Origin: Krasilnikovozyma curviuscula
Lineage: Eukaryota > Basidiomycota > Tremellomycetes > Cystofilobasidiales > Mrakiaceae
Assembly (NCBI GenBank): GCA_014825775.1
Contig: MVAQ01000320.1
Span: forward strand, 1-20,400
Length of the DNA: 20,400 bases
Reading direction: 5' to 3'
A program made the position numbers and the translations under genes. This document shows, one piece after another, positions 1 to 10,883 of this stretch. Within the stretch, counting starts at the first letter, position 1. Each line of letters begins with the position of its first letter. The notes under the pieces were generated by a model, which saw nothing but the letters and a program-made list of their open reading frames with translations, did not search any database and was not told the origin of the DNA.

Positions 1-1
1 G

Positions 2-133
2 AACGGCCATCACGTCCTCAGGACCGGCGAAGAAATGTCAGAGGCTGAGAGAAACGCTCCTCGTTTCCCACAGGAGCTTGGTCCTGATGGCGAAAAAGGA
101 GATGAGTTGAGAGTCGAAGATCTCAAAGAGTAA
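2..133 (+). CDS. 3' end of an unidentified plus-strand gene (partial)
   Basis: An open frame enters from the left edge and ends at TAA 131-133, giving about 43 C-terminal residues. The tail is hydrophilic and acidic, rich in Glu, Asp and Gly, and ends ...VEDLKE. I do not recognise the protein and see no domain. It looks like a real tail because its composition is unlike the out-of-frame ORFs nearby and because the next gene converges on it, leaving 168 bp for two 3' ends. It could instead be a chance open frame, and a splice acceptor could lie inside it. Confidence 0.4.
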   Translation, partial: NGHHVLRTGEEMSEAERNAPRFPQELGPDGEKGDELRVEDLKE

Positions 134-301
134 CCATAGTAGGAGCTTCTATTAGTTTCGAGATGTTCATATGTAAAGTAGTGTAGCAATGAATAGTTTT
201 GTTGTGATAGATTACATTCTATCTGCAAGCAACCATATCGAAGTTTAAGCACAGCTATAATCCTTCCATACGGCTGGAGTACAAACATCGCTCTCCTGCG
301 G

Positions 302-1999
302 CTACCAACCCTTCCATGGAACCCAGACTTCGATAACTTTAGCATCCGGGCTGTCATCTTCGACGACATAATACATTGGATAAGCAGCCAATGTCATGCA
401 CTGTGAACCATCGGGCGTTGTGAGTGCGGCGATAATTCGGAGCATAACCAGAAAAACTCACTGCGTGCTGAGGTGTGATTTTGATCTTTCCACCAATGGT
501 CAATGGCAGAGGTGGTGCAGTCAAGTGGGGAGCGGCAACCAACAATCCGTGTTCTTGAGAGGTCCGACCCAATCTCCAGCCTTCGCCGTCTCCTGCCAAC
601 ACCCTCCCAAAGCCGCCTTCTGGTCCACCATCTTTGCTCATCGCTATTCCTCCTGCATCACACATATACTCATCCCCTCCGTCTACAGCTCTTCCAGGAT
701 AGTGAGAGATTACCGTCGAGAGGACAGAGCAAGCAATTTGAGATGGTTCAATGAGGGACGTGTGGAGTTGTTGCAAGTCATGGAGTGGATAACTATAGTG
801 AGGGAAGACAATGAGGTACTTGAATGATGTTATCATTAACAGGCCAGAAATAAGAAACGTACCATCCGGCATGAAGCTCTAGAACGCCTTCTTTGCATGC
901 CTCCCAGACTTTCTTAGCGTCCACCTCCCCTGAGGCAGCGTTGGCCGTTGGAGTCGCACCCACACTCAAACTCCATTGACCAACCTTTTGGGCGTGTTTT
1001 TCTTTCCAAGAACTTCCTGGTCCCGCTGAGTTGATGATCTCGTTCGCAACTCGAGCGGCATCGTTCACTGCGACAGCTTCACCTCGGAGGTAAGAGACAG
1101 CGTCTTGGGTAGTAGTAGATGCGTATGAGTGGCCGGCATGAGAGTAGAAGCCATAAAGATCGATGTAAGGTGTGGATAAGATGGCTTTGATGACAAGCGG
1201 AAGAGTTGGCGAGTCTGGATAGATACCGGCGCGGCTGGAGAGCATCATTTCTTCTAGTCAGCCTATTTCCCTTCATATAAAGAGAGCAAGAACGAGCTCA
1301 CTTTCCACCAGCGTTAGCTTTGATAAAGACACTCCACTGGCCCGGCGCTTCACCCTTCGCTTTTTTCGCCTCTTCGTACTCAATGATTCCTTCAACCTGG
1401 GAAATATGGTCGATCATGACTCTCAAAACAGCCGCTGGGTTTTGAGCCGATAAAGTTTGCTGGTATGTGGACAGATCAGACAAGAGCGTCAAAGGCAAAG
1501 GCAGGGGGTAGAGAATCTATCGGTTTGAAGTTTGAACGCCGTGGTCAGCCCTTTGCCGGTCGTGGATCGAAGTGTTCGCATACTTACGTCGTCTACGATT
1601 CCTTTTTTGACTAGGCCCCCTCTGACAACCTCCCGAGCTTCCATCATGGTGCTTACAACAACTTTGCCAGTCGTTCCAGCGTCACTCTGGCACTGCATAG
1701 CCACGCCCTCGACCGTCTGTGAACAATTGGGATGTCAGACCTTCACTTCAGCGAAAGAAACAATGCAAGAAGCAGACCTTGTGGGACTTGACGTGTGCTC
1801 TGAAGCCTGTTCCCCATTCCTGAGCACGTTGGAACATGTTGTCGCAGTTGAGCTTGAAGGTCTTCTTGTTGATAACCAGTGCGGGCGTTCTCACCGCAGA
1901 GAGGGGGATTCCAACGAGAGAGGCGTAGGGAGACTGTGCATCGCTGCTTCCTGCGATGAGTGGGGGCAAAGGAGTACTTGACTGCGTCGGTAGAACCAT
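302..1999 (-). CDS. DSD1: D-serine dehydratase (zinc- and PLP-dependent, fold type III)
   Basis: Exons on the minus strand: 1999-1778, 1716-1588, 1516-1302, 1234-863, 792-462, 400-302; 455 aa. The family converts D-serine to pyruvate and ammonia in the cytosol. The N-terminal alanine-racemase-like barrel holds TPALVINKKTF and FRAHVKSHKT, where Lys71 matches the PLP-binding lysine (Lys57 in yeast Dsd1). WSVFIKANAGGNRAGI, YGFYSHAGHSY and SVGATPT follow in family order. The C-terminal ITPQHAC supplies His422 and Cys424, matching the zinc ligands, and the protein ends in a VWVPWKGW-like tail. All five introns are GT-AG and 61-71 nt. I chose ATG 1999 because the upstream in-frame codon at 2029 is TTG, and AAAATGG is a good start context. 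The upstream spacer to the PMT stop is only 195 bp. D-threonine aldolase is a related alternative, but the match to fungal D-serine dehydratase is closer. Confidence 0.9.
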
Positions 2000-2194
2000 T
2001 TTGGAGATGTGGTTAGATGCCAGTGACAAAAAACGGCTGAAACATGAACGCGCCCCAACCGCCCCAACCTCCAGCGTTTTGTTTGCAGTATACCTTTACT
2101 GTTTATTTCTTGCTGTTGCCGCCTTAAAAACACAAACATCGCCCGCTAGTAACTTCTTGAATCACATTGACACAAGGCGATCTACAGAGCTCAG

Positions 2195-5100
2195 TCATAT
2201 CTTGTCGTCAGGTGTGGCCGCGGACACAACTTCCGTAGTCATCGCAATGTCCTCCTGAACAATTTGTTCAGCCTTCTCAGCATCATAAACAGGAACTTGA
2301 GGGACAGCTTCATAAACATGAGCCGGCTCCAATGGTGCCTGTACCAGCTCTGTTGTCGTAATCACGTCTTCAGGAGACTCCTTGTCTTCGCCAACAGCAC
2401 CGGAGACGATTGGCGGAGGAGGAGAAGGGATCTGTATACCATAATCACTGATATGATCGTTAAAATCGGCGCTGTAGAGAGGGGAAAGGAGCAGGATCGT
2501 GAGAACATTATCGGCAAGGCACAGCGCGATTAGATAGACGTCAGACCGATCGTTGAGAATGACTTACCAAGAGAAGTCCCATGTCCCTCTCCACTTTGAA
2601 GCTTCGCACTGTGACTTAGTCCAAGGTCTGCCATAAGATAAGGGACTGAAGTGTCTGTAGCAAAGCAGCACGATCAAGAAGAAGCAAGCTGAGGTTGCAA
2701 TTCTAGATCGTCTTTTCAACTGTGAAACTCCAATGTCAAAGACAACAGCTAGTAATAGTACCGAGAAGTAGAGCGCGGGAAGGTAGTGGTGCAAGAAAAG
2801 TTGACGACCCATCAGGAAGAATGGCAAGTAGTGAAGCGCCCATCCGATGGTGAGGAAGCCGAGCGTTGAGTCGTAAGAAGCAACCACAGCTAGAAGATAA
2901 ATAGAGAAACAGTTAGAATATGAGGCAGTTACTTGGAACAAGAGATGCTGGCGGAGTCTGACGATGGTGGAGGTCTCTGAAACCCCTCTTAGCTCGAAGT
3001 ACGAGCAACACTCGGATTCCCAAGTACACGAAGACAGCAATAGAACTTGACCACCAAATGACAGGGTTCCCAATGAGATAGATCTGTCTGTGGTTTTTCA
3101 CCCAAAAGTTCTTTCAAAAGAACAATTGACAGGTCAGTAACAGTGCAACCAAGCAAACAACTTGAACTCACAATCCCACGACGCATAAATGGCCAGCTAT
3201 TAGGCCGTGAGTCGTATGCATGTCGATCTGTAAGTCCGGCGTTTGTCCTCCACATAACAGCCTGTAGTTCACTAAATTTGGCCAGGAAACCTGGTCGTTT
3301 GTAGTTGATTTTGTCTGACTTGGCAGGCACTAAAAATCCACGAAGAATACAGTAAGCTGAGTGCTCTCTGACAGACCGATGCAGATACGACTTACAAAGA
3401 GGGTGTTCATTTGTTTCCACATACCACAAGGAATTTTCCCAAATGGGGTTCTTGTTGCAAGTAACTTCTTGCTGCTCAAATCCCCACTCCGGAAGCTTCA
3501 CTTTGTGCGAGAATAGGTAACAGCCCGTGAGAGCATGTCTGAGCCTAAAATGAGATCTGAGTGCTCGCACCCTCTTCCTCGCGGTCCGATCAGACACCTT
3601 CGTCAACTCGACTACAAAGTTGTCGTTACTGCAAATAACGAAGAACGAGACGGATTTAATGACAAATCAGTGCTATTGCAATTTGGTGCTATTTGGAAGT
3701 TTGTTCTTACGCGTCACCAAGGAACCCTTCGAAACCATATCCACTGACTTCATTCTGGAAATCGACTTCACTGATTGGTGGGCGGACGTCGTGACTGTGA
3801 AGTCTTTTGCCAGTGCTAGTGTGTACAAGTCTAATGGTGGCTTTGTCTTCGAGCCAAACCATTGGTGTGTGGGTTTCCCAATCAGGTTGGAAAGGCTCTT
3901 CGCCAGGTGGAAGGCCAAGGGTGATGTTGACGATCATCCACTCATTGTTGCTATCTCTGTGGGGGTACAAAGTAATTTGCTGTTCTAAAAGGGAACGCAT
4001 TTTAAGCAATGTATCGGGAAAGTAAAAGCTCTTCAGCGACTCACGGTTGGAGCCAGTGGGATAGTTATGCGGATGACTGTGAAGGTAGCCTCCCTGAGTA
4101 TTGAGGTGACGCAAAGTAATCGTAGATCCGTATGCCACATCTGCAGCATGAAGAAACAACGTGCATAAGAATGGAAGACTAGAGATCGGTTTCGTAACTC
4201 ACCGGCAAAAGTGTCCTCCATTCCTTTTCCTCGCAAGGTGTGCTGAAACTCGGAGCTCATGAAACCATCTCCATCACCACTACTGTTCAGCACCATGAAA
4301 TGGATACCAAAGACGCTCATGTAGATAACGACTGGTAGAACGATGAGGCATAGAGCTCTGGCTGCAAGATGGCGGGCAAAGAGTCGTGGTGAAACGCGTA
4401 GGTCGCCCAGGAGAGTCCACAATTGCAAGATGGTGCTCAGGCCCAAAGTTGAAATGGTGAAAAGGCCAACCCATTTACAAGAGGCCACAAGACCCAGACA
4501 AGTGCCTGATAGTGCAAGCCAGGTCCACCAAGGCTTCGTGAACTCTCGCCCAGTTGACATTTTGCCTCCTCCGTTGCCCTTCAGATGTCTCAGTCCATCT
4601 TCGCTCGAAAACTTAATCCAGCAGTACACAGTCGCTCCAGTGAAGAACATAAGGGGACTGTCTAACAAGATCAGTCGAGATTGAGCGATGAGCGCATTGT
4701 CGAAAGTGATCAATAGAGCCCCAAGAACAGAAGTGGTGATTGTACAACACAGCGCACGCAGAGTTGTATAAGTGAGGGGAACGAGAGCAAGGCCCAACAG
4801 AGCTGGGAGCATCCTCATAAAGACATAGGGTGCTGTTGATTCGCTATACTCCCTGTTGGCGCCAACAATATAGGTAAATACACCCACTCAGAGTTGTTGC
4901 AGAGGTGATGATAGGCAACAACGTACTTTGCAATGTCCTTAAAGTCGTCTCCGTCACCACCGTTGTATCCACCTAACCAGGCTGCAAACGTGATGAGAAG
5001 CTTCGCCAGAGGTGGATGAACATCCATAAAGAAAGCTCTGCGTATGTACTGTTTGATTCAGTTGCATCAGGTACCCCAATAACACAAATTCAATACCAAA

Positions 5101-5547
5101 ATAGATCTCAATGAGTAGGATTACACTCAAGAGAACTGGTCTGGTTCTAGAAAGCAAGGCAAGTTGGATTGGGCTCACTTTTGAAGCAAAACCTCCGAAA
5201 TGAACCTCATCGAATCTTTCAGACAAAGCCAAGGTAAGCATCAGTCCGAATATTTTGAAGTTTCACATGGATCCTTTTGTACACTGATGAGGAAGGACTC
5301 ACACCACGCTCGACGGTTCCCAAATCACGTACAGTCTCACCCAAGCCGCAACAAACACTACAGCTCCTAGCAAGCACCACTCTGTTTGGGATATATATGC
5401 ACCTCTACCACTAGGTCCAGGTCTCTTTCTTGCGAGACTGGCTGGCAAATTTGCCGTTGAGATGGGATTCGACGTAGAGAGCCTTGAATCTGCTGGCGAA
5501 ATCTTCTGCTGCTTTTTCGGGGGTGGAAAGAAAGGAGAGGTCGACAT
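2195..5547 (-). CDS. PMT1: Dolichyl-phosphate-mannose-protein mannosyltransferase, Pmt1-like
   Basis: Exons on the minus strand: 5547-5303, 5215-5179, 5048-4927, 4852-4203, 4140-4045, 3984-3711, 3628-3396, 3329-3172, 3110-2933, 2889-2568, 2471-2195; 863 aa. The family moves mannose from dolichyl-phosphate-mannose to Ser/Thr of proteins in the ER lumen. The first lumenal loop has [15 protein letters not shown] (Asp84-Glu85) and [12 protein letters not shown] (residues 101-112), the PMT signature. Several membrane helices follow, then the MIR region from about residue 352 with [16 protein letters not shown] and [17 protein letters not shown]-terminal membrane block ([33 protein letters not shown]) completes the fold. 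[10 protein letters not shown] and the MIR wording favour the Pmt1 over the Pmt2 or Pmt4 subfamily. The cytosolic tail is acidic and Pro-rich. ATG 5547 sits in GCCATGTCG; the frame upstream has no ATG. Exon 2 is only 37 nt and intron 9 only 43 nt. Confidence 0.9.
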
Positions 5548-5848
5548 GGCTGAGAGAGGTAGGACAGCACTCAGGCTGGAGCAAAGGCAACTGCTGTGGT
5601 GAAGGCAACTTTTTTTAGGACGAGTTGGTTGCTCGATAGACAACACGGCTGCAGTGGCCGCCCCCGCGCAGCTACACAGCTGGCGGCGACGACGACTAGA
5701 GGCTGGTTGGAAGGTCTCCTTCGTTTCAGCGGAAATCAGACATGATCTTGCACGGGAAGGAAACTAAAATGTTTATCGTCAAATATCACAAACAAAAGAC
5801 GTTACTTTCGGAGTTTGATAATCGCCTTTCGCCTTGAATGGACCTTCA
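5548..5848. other. Spacer between the PMT start and the Erv46 stop
   Basis: About 300 bp holding the 5' flank of the PMT gene and the 3' flank of the Erv46 gene, both on the minus strand. I see no additional coding exon, RNA gene or repeat. A GC-rich stretch lies at about 5640-5700. No promoter element can be assigned from sequence alone. Confidence 0.5.
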
Positions 5849-7789
5849 TTACAGCAACTTCCCATCCCTGGTACTGAAGCTCGTAGGGTCGGCGCTGACT
5901 CCTGTGAGTTTTCTAAGATTAAGTCCCATTGAATGCAGAAGTTAGTACCAGCTCAAGAGGAAGCAAAGACGGAGGATGGACACTCACCGACGCCCACTAA
6001 AAATCACACCGTCAAGCAGCTGGAAGACAGTGAGAACACCACCAATAATAGCCATTGTACTATAACGCAAGCGAAGTTAGCGCCCGCAACTGATCTACCT
6101 GTCTTTGCTTGTTATACTTATTATTAGAAAGGCGACACTCACGATGTAATGAAATGAGCAAAGCTCTGTCTATACTCGGTATGGATGACAAGCATTGGAC
6201 TGATTTCATAAGCGAAGAAAACACCTGGAATTCCACTGGTTCCATGAGCTGTCATGTGTCCATGTTCGTCTTTACCTGGTTGAGAGCCGGCAGACATGTC
6301 CCTCTCGTAAGATGTGACAGAATACTGATGAGTTGGGATGACTTCACCGGAAGTTGGGTGAAACTGAGTGGAGACCACTTTGACAAAGTATTGGAACATA
6401 TAGTTCGCTTTGAAAAAGACGAAAACATCACTGATTAGAAGAGAGCTTCTGGTGGCTAGATGAGATTCTCACATTCTTCGGTGGTGGCAGTAACATCATC
6501 CAGAGGATTGACAATGCCCAATCTTTTCTTCACATCCACAAATTGCTTTTTCTTCTGCTTCTTCTTCTTTTTACTGAGTTCTTCTTCTTGTTCTTCAGGT
6601 ACATCGGCACCGAAGCTAAAAGAGTGAATAGTGTGGCCAAAGTCATGGTGATTGCCTGAACGCAGATATGGGACCTAGGGAAAACAAATCAGCGCCGTTA
6701 GGTATTTTATGCATTCAAACAATAATTCAGACTAAAAATGCTCACCAGATCGTGCACATGCATCGAGTTAGCCTGGAAACTCTTTCCAGGGCTCAAGTGG
6801 AAGTTTCCGACGACCTTGTTCACTTTGACTCGACCAGCAACATTACAGCCTTCTGTATTTTGTTCAGCTATTTTTTCAGCCCACCCTTCTTGAACACACT
6901 ACAAAGACAACGTGATGTCTAAGTTGGTGCGTGATTTCCGCAGAGCTTATAACCGCAGTAGTTAACATACCTGGTCGATTCCTTCAGGGTTAGTGAAACT
7001 CCAGCCTCGACGAGTGTATGACTCTCTAACTTCTTCGCAGCTGTTGCAGCAGCCTGACTCTGAAGGGGTCCCACCGTAGCAGGACCCACAGTAATCAGGG
7101 CCTCTGGCGTTGGCAATTCGATCGAAATCACCTTTCAGGTCTATTCTTAAGGTAAACATGAGTCATCTAAGTTGACTACAAAAAAGCTAAGGGACCATTA
7201 CTGACTCTTCGAGTGGGTATCAATGAGAGAACCATCAGCAGCAATACGATTCTTGTTGATGTCGTGAGTCAGATCGTTCTGGTGTTCTCCTGAAATGTCC
7301 ATAATGTCTATTGAGAGTACTGTTGAAAATTAGAGCGTATAACATCTGTCAGAGAACTTCAAAAGCTGCAGGAGCACTCTCAGAGCAGGTTACTCGCAAG
7401 TAGCCAGCCTCCTCATGAGAGAGAATGCCGACTCACAGTAGCATGGCACCCTCGGGAATGTGATATTCATATCCACGACGAGCTTTTCCCCCCTACTCTT
7501 ATCGACCACGATTGATGGTTCAACCTTCAACTGGCGGTAGTCCACCCATTCTATCAGAGTCAACGTCGCGATCAGTGATAGAGACAAAATCGTCAAAAAA
7601 GCTCCTGTCCTTGTTCGAATTCGGACATCTTCAAGCGTCTACAATAGCGGGATAGAATCAAGAAAATAGCAAAGAGGAGCAGAGTGTCCTTGGGTCAGTA
7701 ACAGAGCAGTGTGTATGAACAAATGAATGAAATGGCTTTCTCACCTTTCCAAACGCATCTATGGATGAAAAAACGTTGGCTCTTCCCAT
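5849..7789 (-). CDS. ERV46: Erv46/ERGIC-3, COPII-vesicle cargo receptor subunit
   Basis: Exons on the minus strand: 7789-7745, 7638-7437, 7319-7206, 7140-6971, 6898-6746, 6674-6473, 6407-6143, 6059-5988, 5912-5849; 428 aa. With Erv41 this membrane protein cycles between ER and Golgi and retrieves or packages cargo. The start SSIDAFGKTLEDVRIRTRTG is the family N-terminus and is followed by a membrane segment (FLTILSLSLIATLTLIEW). Then come VVDKSRGEKL, the lumenal domain with the Cys cluster YCGSCYGG...CCNSCEEVR, LSPGKSFQ and IHSFSFG, and finally GIPGVFFAYEISPM and a second membrane segment (TMAIIGGVLTVFQLLDGVIF). Length is close to yeast Erv46. The last intron carries a textbook TACTAAC branch site. 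Intron 3 uses a GTCAGT donor, chosen because it restores frame into the Asp-Tyr-Cys-Gly motif. A Lys/Glu-rich stretch lies near residue 240 in the lumenal part. Confidence 0.92.
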
Positions 7790-8335
7790 GATTCAAGGAG
7801 AGATTAGTATTGAGTTAAGAAATGGGCTTTGTAGGTTTACGTCCAGCTGTTTCGAGAAACGAGATGCACTTGTGCGTTATCTCCTGCTGCACAGGTGTCC
7901 TTCTTCTGTTGTTCGACCTAAAGATTTTCTAGAGTTGGGCTATCCAGGAGTGTCCTTATGGTTGTAAAGTCACCTTTTGACTAGAGATGATTGCCCCGTC
8001 GATACTGGCTGGGGCGTAGGTGTAACTAGATTTCTACGTCTCAGTTTGCCAGCAAGTCGAACCGCCCACGTTCCGACCCCGCCACAGTCCCAAAAGAGTC
8101 TCCCAAAAGAGTCGGAAAGCAAAACGAGTGAATACCGGGGCATTACCTTGTTGTCGCTGCTCTCAAAAAATCACTGGGAGCTGCATGTGTATGTGCTTGA
8201 CGATATCACTAAGTAGGAATGTTGCCTTGCCCGCCGTGCAAGTAGGTAGTCAATAGCAACTGTTATATTTTAGGGGGGTTCCTCTATATGAATATTATAT
8301 ATGAGTTATATATAATCGTAGCAATCGGAAAACGC
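7790..8335. other. Spacer between the Erv46 start and the D-2-hydroxyglutarate dehydrogenase stop
   Basis: About 550 bp upstream of the Erv46 gene and downstream of the next minus-strand gene. The short open frames here resemble no family and show no splice-consistent extension. Around 8265-8320 it is AT-rich with a run of TATAT-type sequence following a G-run, probably 3' flank. I see no RNA gene. Confidence 0.45.
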
Positions 8336-10413
8336 CTATACAATGTATTTGTAAGGATCTGAGATATGACGTTCACGGCGGGTCAGTAATAGCAAGGAAA
8401 ACAATGGCGCAGAGGACATCCACTCACTCATGATTCCCTTCGGATCGTAAGTCTCCTTCAGTCTCTTCATCATGTCAATAGCATCTTGGCTCTTCGAATA
8501 GTGAATATGTGGGGCCTTCATAACGCCCAAGCCATGTTCTGCAGAGATTGAACCTCCCTCGGCAGCTGTAAGAGAGAGATCGATTGACAGGTGAGCAACA
8601 CAGTTTCATTCATATCTGTAAATGGATAAATCCCTCACCAGTCAGTTCGTAGATGTAAGGCTCGATAGCCTCTTCAATCTCTGCATCCCACTTCTCAGCG
8701 CTGATGTTGATATGCAAATTACCTAACGAATAAACGACCAGCCGGCCGGCAGGAGCATGGAGTCAGAAATGAGAGGATCCCTTTCAAAGTAAAGAAGTAC
8801 AAACTCACCATCACCCATGTGACCATAACCGGCAATTTTTCTTACTCTCCCACTCTCGCTATTTGGGTCATATAACCCTTTTTCTTCCATTCTCGTCCTC
8901 ATTTTCAAGACCAGGTCGTACATTTTACCCACTGGAACAGACAAATCGTACTTGTACACCTTCCCGCAACGCCCTGCTGATTCAGGAATAGACTCTCTCA
9001 GGGCCCAAAGGGACGTGAGTTGAGTCGCATCTTGAGCCAAAACTCCGTCAGTGATCAAACCAGATTCCATCAAGTTTTCCAGGAGTCCTTCAAGTTTCTG
9101 GGAAACGGAAAACAAAGAAAGCTGATCAGTCTCTCCGACCGGGAATTCAGCTGCAACAGGAGGACAGTCTTACCGCGTCGTCGTGCTCAGCATTGCTACC
9201 TCCAGTCTCAATAATGACGTAGAAATCTGAGGTTTCCTCCATTGGGTCCCTAGCAATTTTGGCAGTTGCATATTTCTGAACAATTTCGTAGCTTGCTCTG
9301 TCGAAGAATTCGAAAGCTGACAGGATCTCGGAGACATGGGTTCTGACCTGAGTGAAAACTTCTTGAACGGCTTCGAAAGTTGGGACGGCGAAGAGAGCAA
9401 CGTTGGCTGAAGTTGGTCTTCGGGGACAAAGAATTGAGCACCCCGTTATTATTCCAATACTTCCTTCTGATCCGATGAAGAGTTGTTTCAAGTCGAGGCC
9501 CGTGTTGTCCTTCCTGAGACCATTCATTCCCAAGTCAACCAAAGTTCCGTCTGGCATGGCAACTTCAAGACCCAACACACTGCCGTGGAGACTTCCGTAA
9601 CGAAGCAACCTCAGACCACCCGCATTAGTTGCAATGTTTCCACCAATGTGGCACGATCCTTTGGCTCCCAAGTCCAAAGGCATCATGTATCCATCTTTGC
9701 CAATCTGTATATCGAGTGCTTCCAATACACAACCAGCATCACAAGTCAGAATACCTGTAACGAGTCCCAGAAGAGAAGAACGTCAGCATTCTGCCTTTTC
9801 TCCGTCCCTCTGACTGTGCTGCGACTTACCTGAAACTGGGTCGAACTTCCTCACGTTGCCTAAACCAGCCATACTCAGGATCAGTTCATCGTAGACAGGT
9901 ACGGACCCTCCAACTAGGCCAGTGTTTCCACCCTGTGGAACCACAGCGATGTTGTTATCGTTACAGTATTTGAGCTTTCAGTGCGAAGGAACGACAAAAA
10001 GTGACGATTGATCAGGCCGTTTCCTCCAAATGAAGAAGCAACATTGTACTTACAATATCAGCAACCTCTTGGGAAGTTTTTGGCTTGACCACAGTGGTCG
10101 ATTTTCCTTTGTACTTGTCCATCCAATCCTCGTTGAAGCCCTTGAGCTCTTCTTGCTCAACTAACGAGACTCCACTGACGTCCGATTGAATCGAAGTCAT
10201 GATCTGAGCTGGAGATTCCAGCAAAGAAGACAAGCCTTTGATGTGTGAAGGGTTCAGTTTAGTGAATGGCAACCTGTCAGGTACGTGAGAGCCGAATCGA
10301 ACGCCAGAAGCAAGCACCGACAGCCCTGTTGTTGGCTTCGAGAGTTGAGAGGCTGGGTTGAGGCAGCGGGGACTGAGAACCCTCCTGGCTGTTCGACTAC
10401 TGACAGACAACAT
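8336..10413 (-). CDS. D-2-hydroxyglutarate dehydrogenase (Dld2/Dld3 type), probably mitochondrial
   Basis: Exons on the minus strand: 10413-10054, 9974-9830, 9754-9174, 9097-8809, 8722-8639, 8565-8428, 8358-8336; 539 aa. This FAD enzyme of the vanillyl-alcohol-oxidase fold oxidises D-2-hydroxyglutarate to 2-oxoglutarate; fungal relatives can couple this to pyruvate reduction or act on D-lactate. The first 45 residues are Arg/Ser-rich without acidic residues, like a mitochondrial presequence. The FAD domain shows [16 protein letters not shown] (132-147), [20 protein letters not shown] and [13 protein letters not shown], the wording typical of this subfamily. The C-terminal domain has GHMGDGNLHIN (His455, His462) and SAEHGLG (Glu496), with the same spacing as the zinc ligands of human D2HGDH. 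It ends GIMNPYKYIV. Six GT-AG introns of 69-86 nt all preserve frame. The last coding exon is 23 nt. D-lactate dehydrogenase (cytochrome) is the alternative name. Confidence 0.9.
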
Positions 10414-10883
10414 GACTGGGAAGTCAAAAGAGAAAAAAGGGCGGGTGGCCGTTTGGGGATTTAAATGGTGGGCGCTTATTTTTCTCATGCTTCGGTGGGA
10501 GATGTGCCGCCGAACAATAAACCATGCAAAAACGTATTCTATTCCAGACATGTTGTTCAAAAGCAGACTCCAGAAACCAGATCCATCGTATTAAATAATC
10601 CATCTCGAAAAAGCGTTCTAAAAAGAAGCCAAAAAGAAAAAGAGAGTGGAAAAGGCTTCGGACGGCACGAACGGAAAGCCTTCCGCAGAGATCGTAGTAG
10701 AAATATAAGAAGAGCAGTACACAGCAACAAGGGAGCAATGCAAAGGAAAAGATGTTGGAGGTATGAATTCTGACTCGATAATGTGTGATTATGGAGTTTG
10801 ACTCGAAAGTAGCCCGTAAAGGGAGACATCGAGCATTGGGCTTGAAGCGATATCAAATCTGCCTAAAAGCAATTTGAGTTTGC
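10414..10883. other. Spacer between the D2HGDH start and the SEC9 stop
   Basis: About 470 bp holding the promoter side of the D-2-hydroxyglutarate dehydrogenase gene and the 3' end of the SEC9 gene. The stretch 10560-10740 is purine-rich on the plus strand, so it is pyrimidine-rich in the direction of transcription of the downstream gene, as is common in fungal promoters (inference). The frame of D2HGDH stays open upstream to about 10560, but the extra N-terminus resembles nothing and would bury the targeting sequence. No other gene is visible. Confidence 0.45.

Noticed and set aside
396..827. Plus-strand open frame of 143 codons
   Set aside because: It lies antisense to the last two exons of the D-serine dehydratase gene, whose spliced reading matches the family closely; it is a shadow.
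1303..1498. Splice of D-serine dehydratase exon 3 to an acceptor just upstream of the in-frame ATG ATG near 1248
   Set aside because: Those acceptors either shift frame or insert residues; the CTCCAG acceptor at 1235 restores the family reading GGNRAGI.
2000..2029. Ten-residue longer start for D-serine dehydratase
   Set aside because: The upstream codon is TTG, not ATG; ATG at 1999 has good context.
10414..10560. Longer N-terminus for the D-2-hydroxyglutarate dehydrogenase
   Set aside because: The upstream frame is open but does not resemble the family and would place residues before a good mitochondrial presequence.
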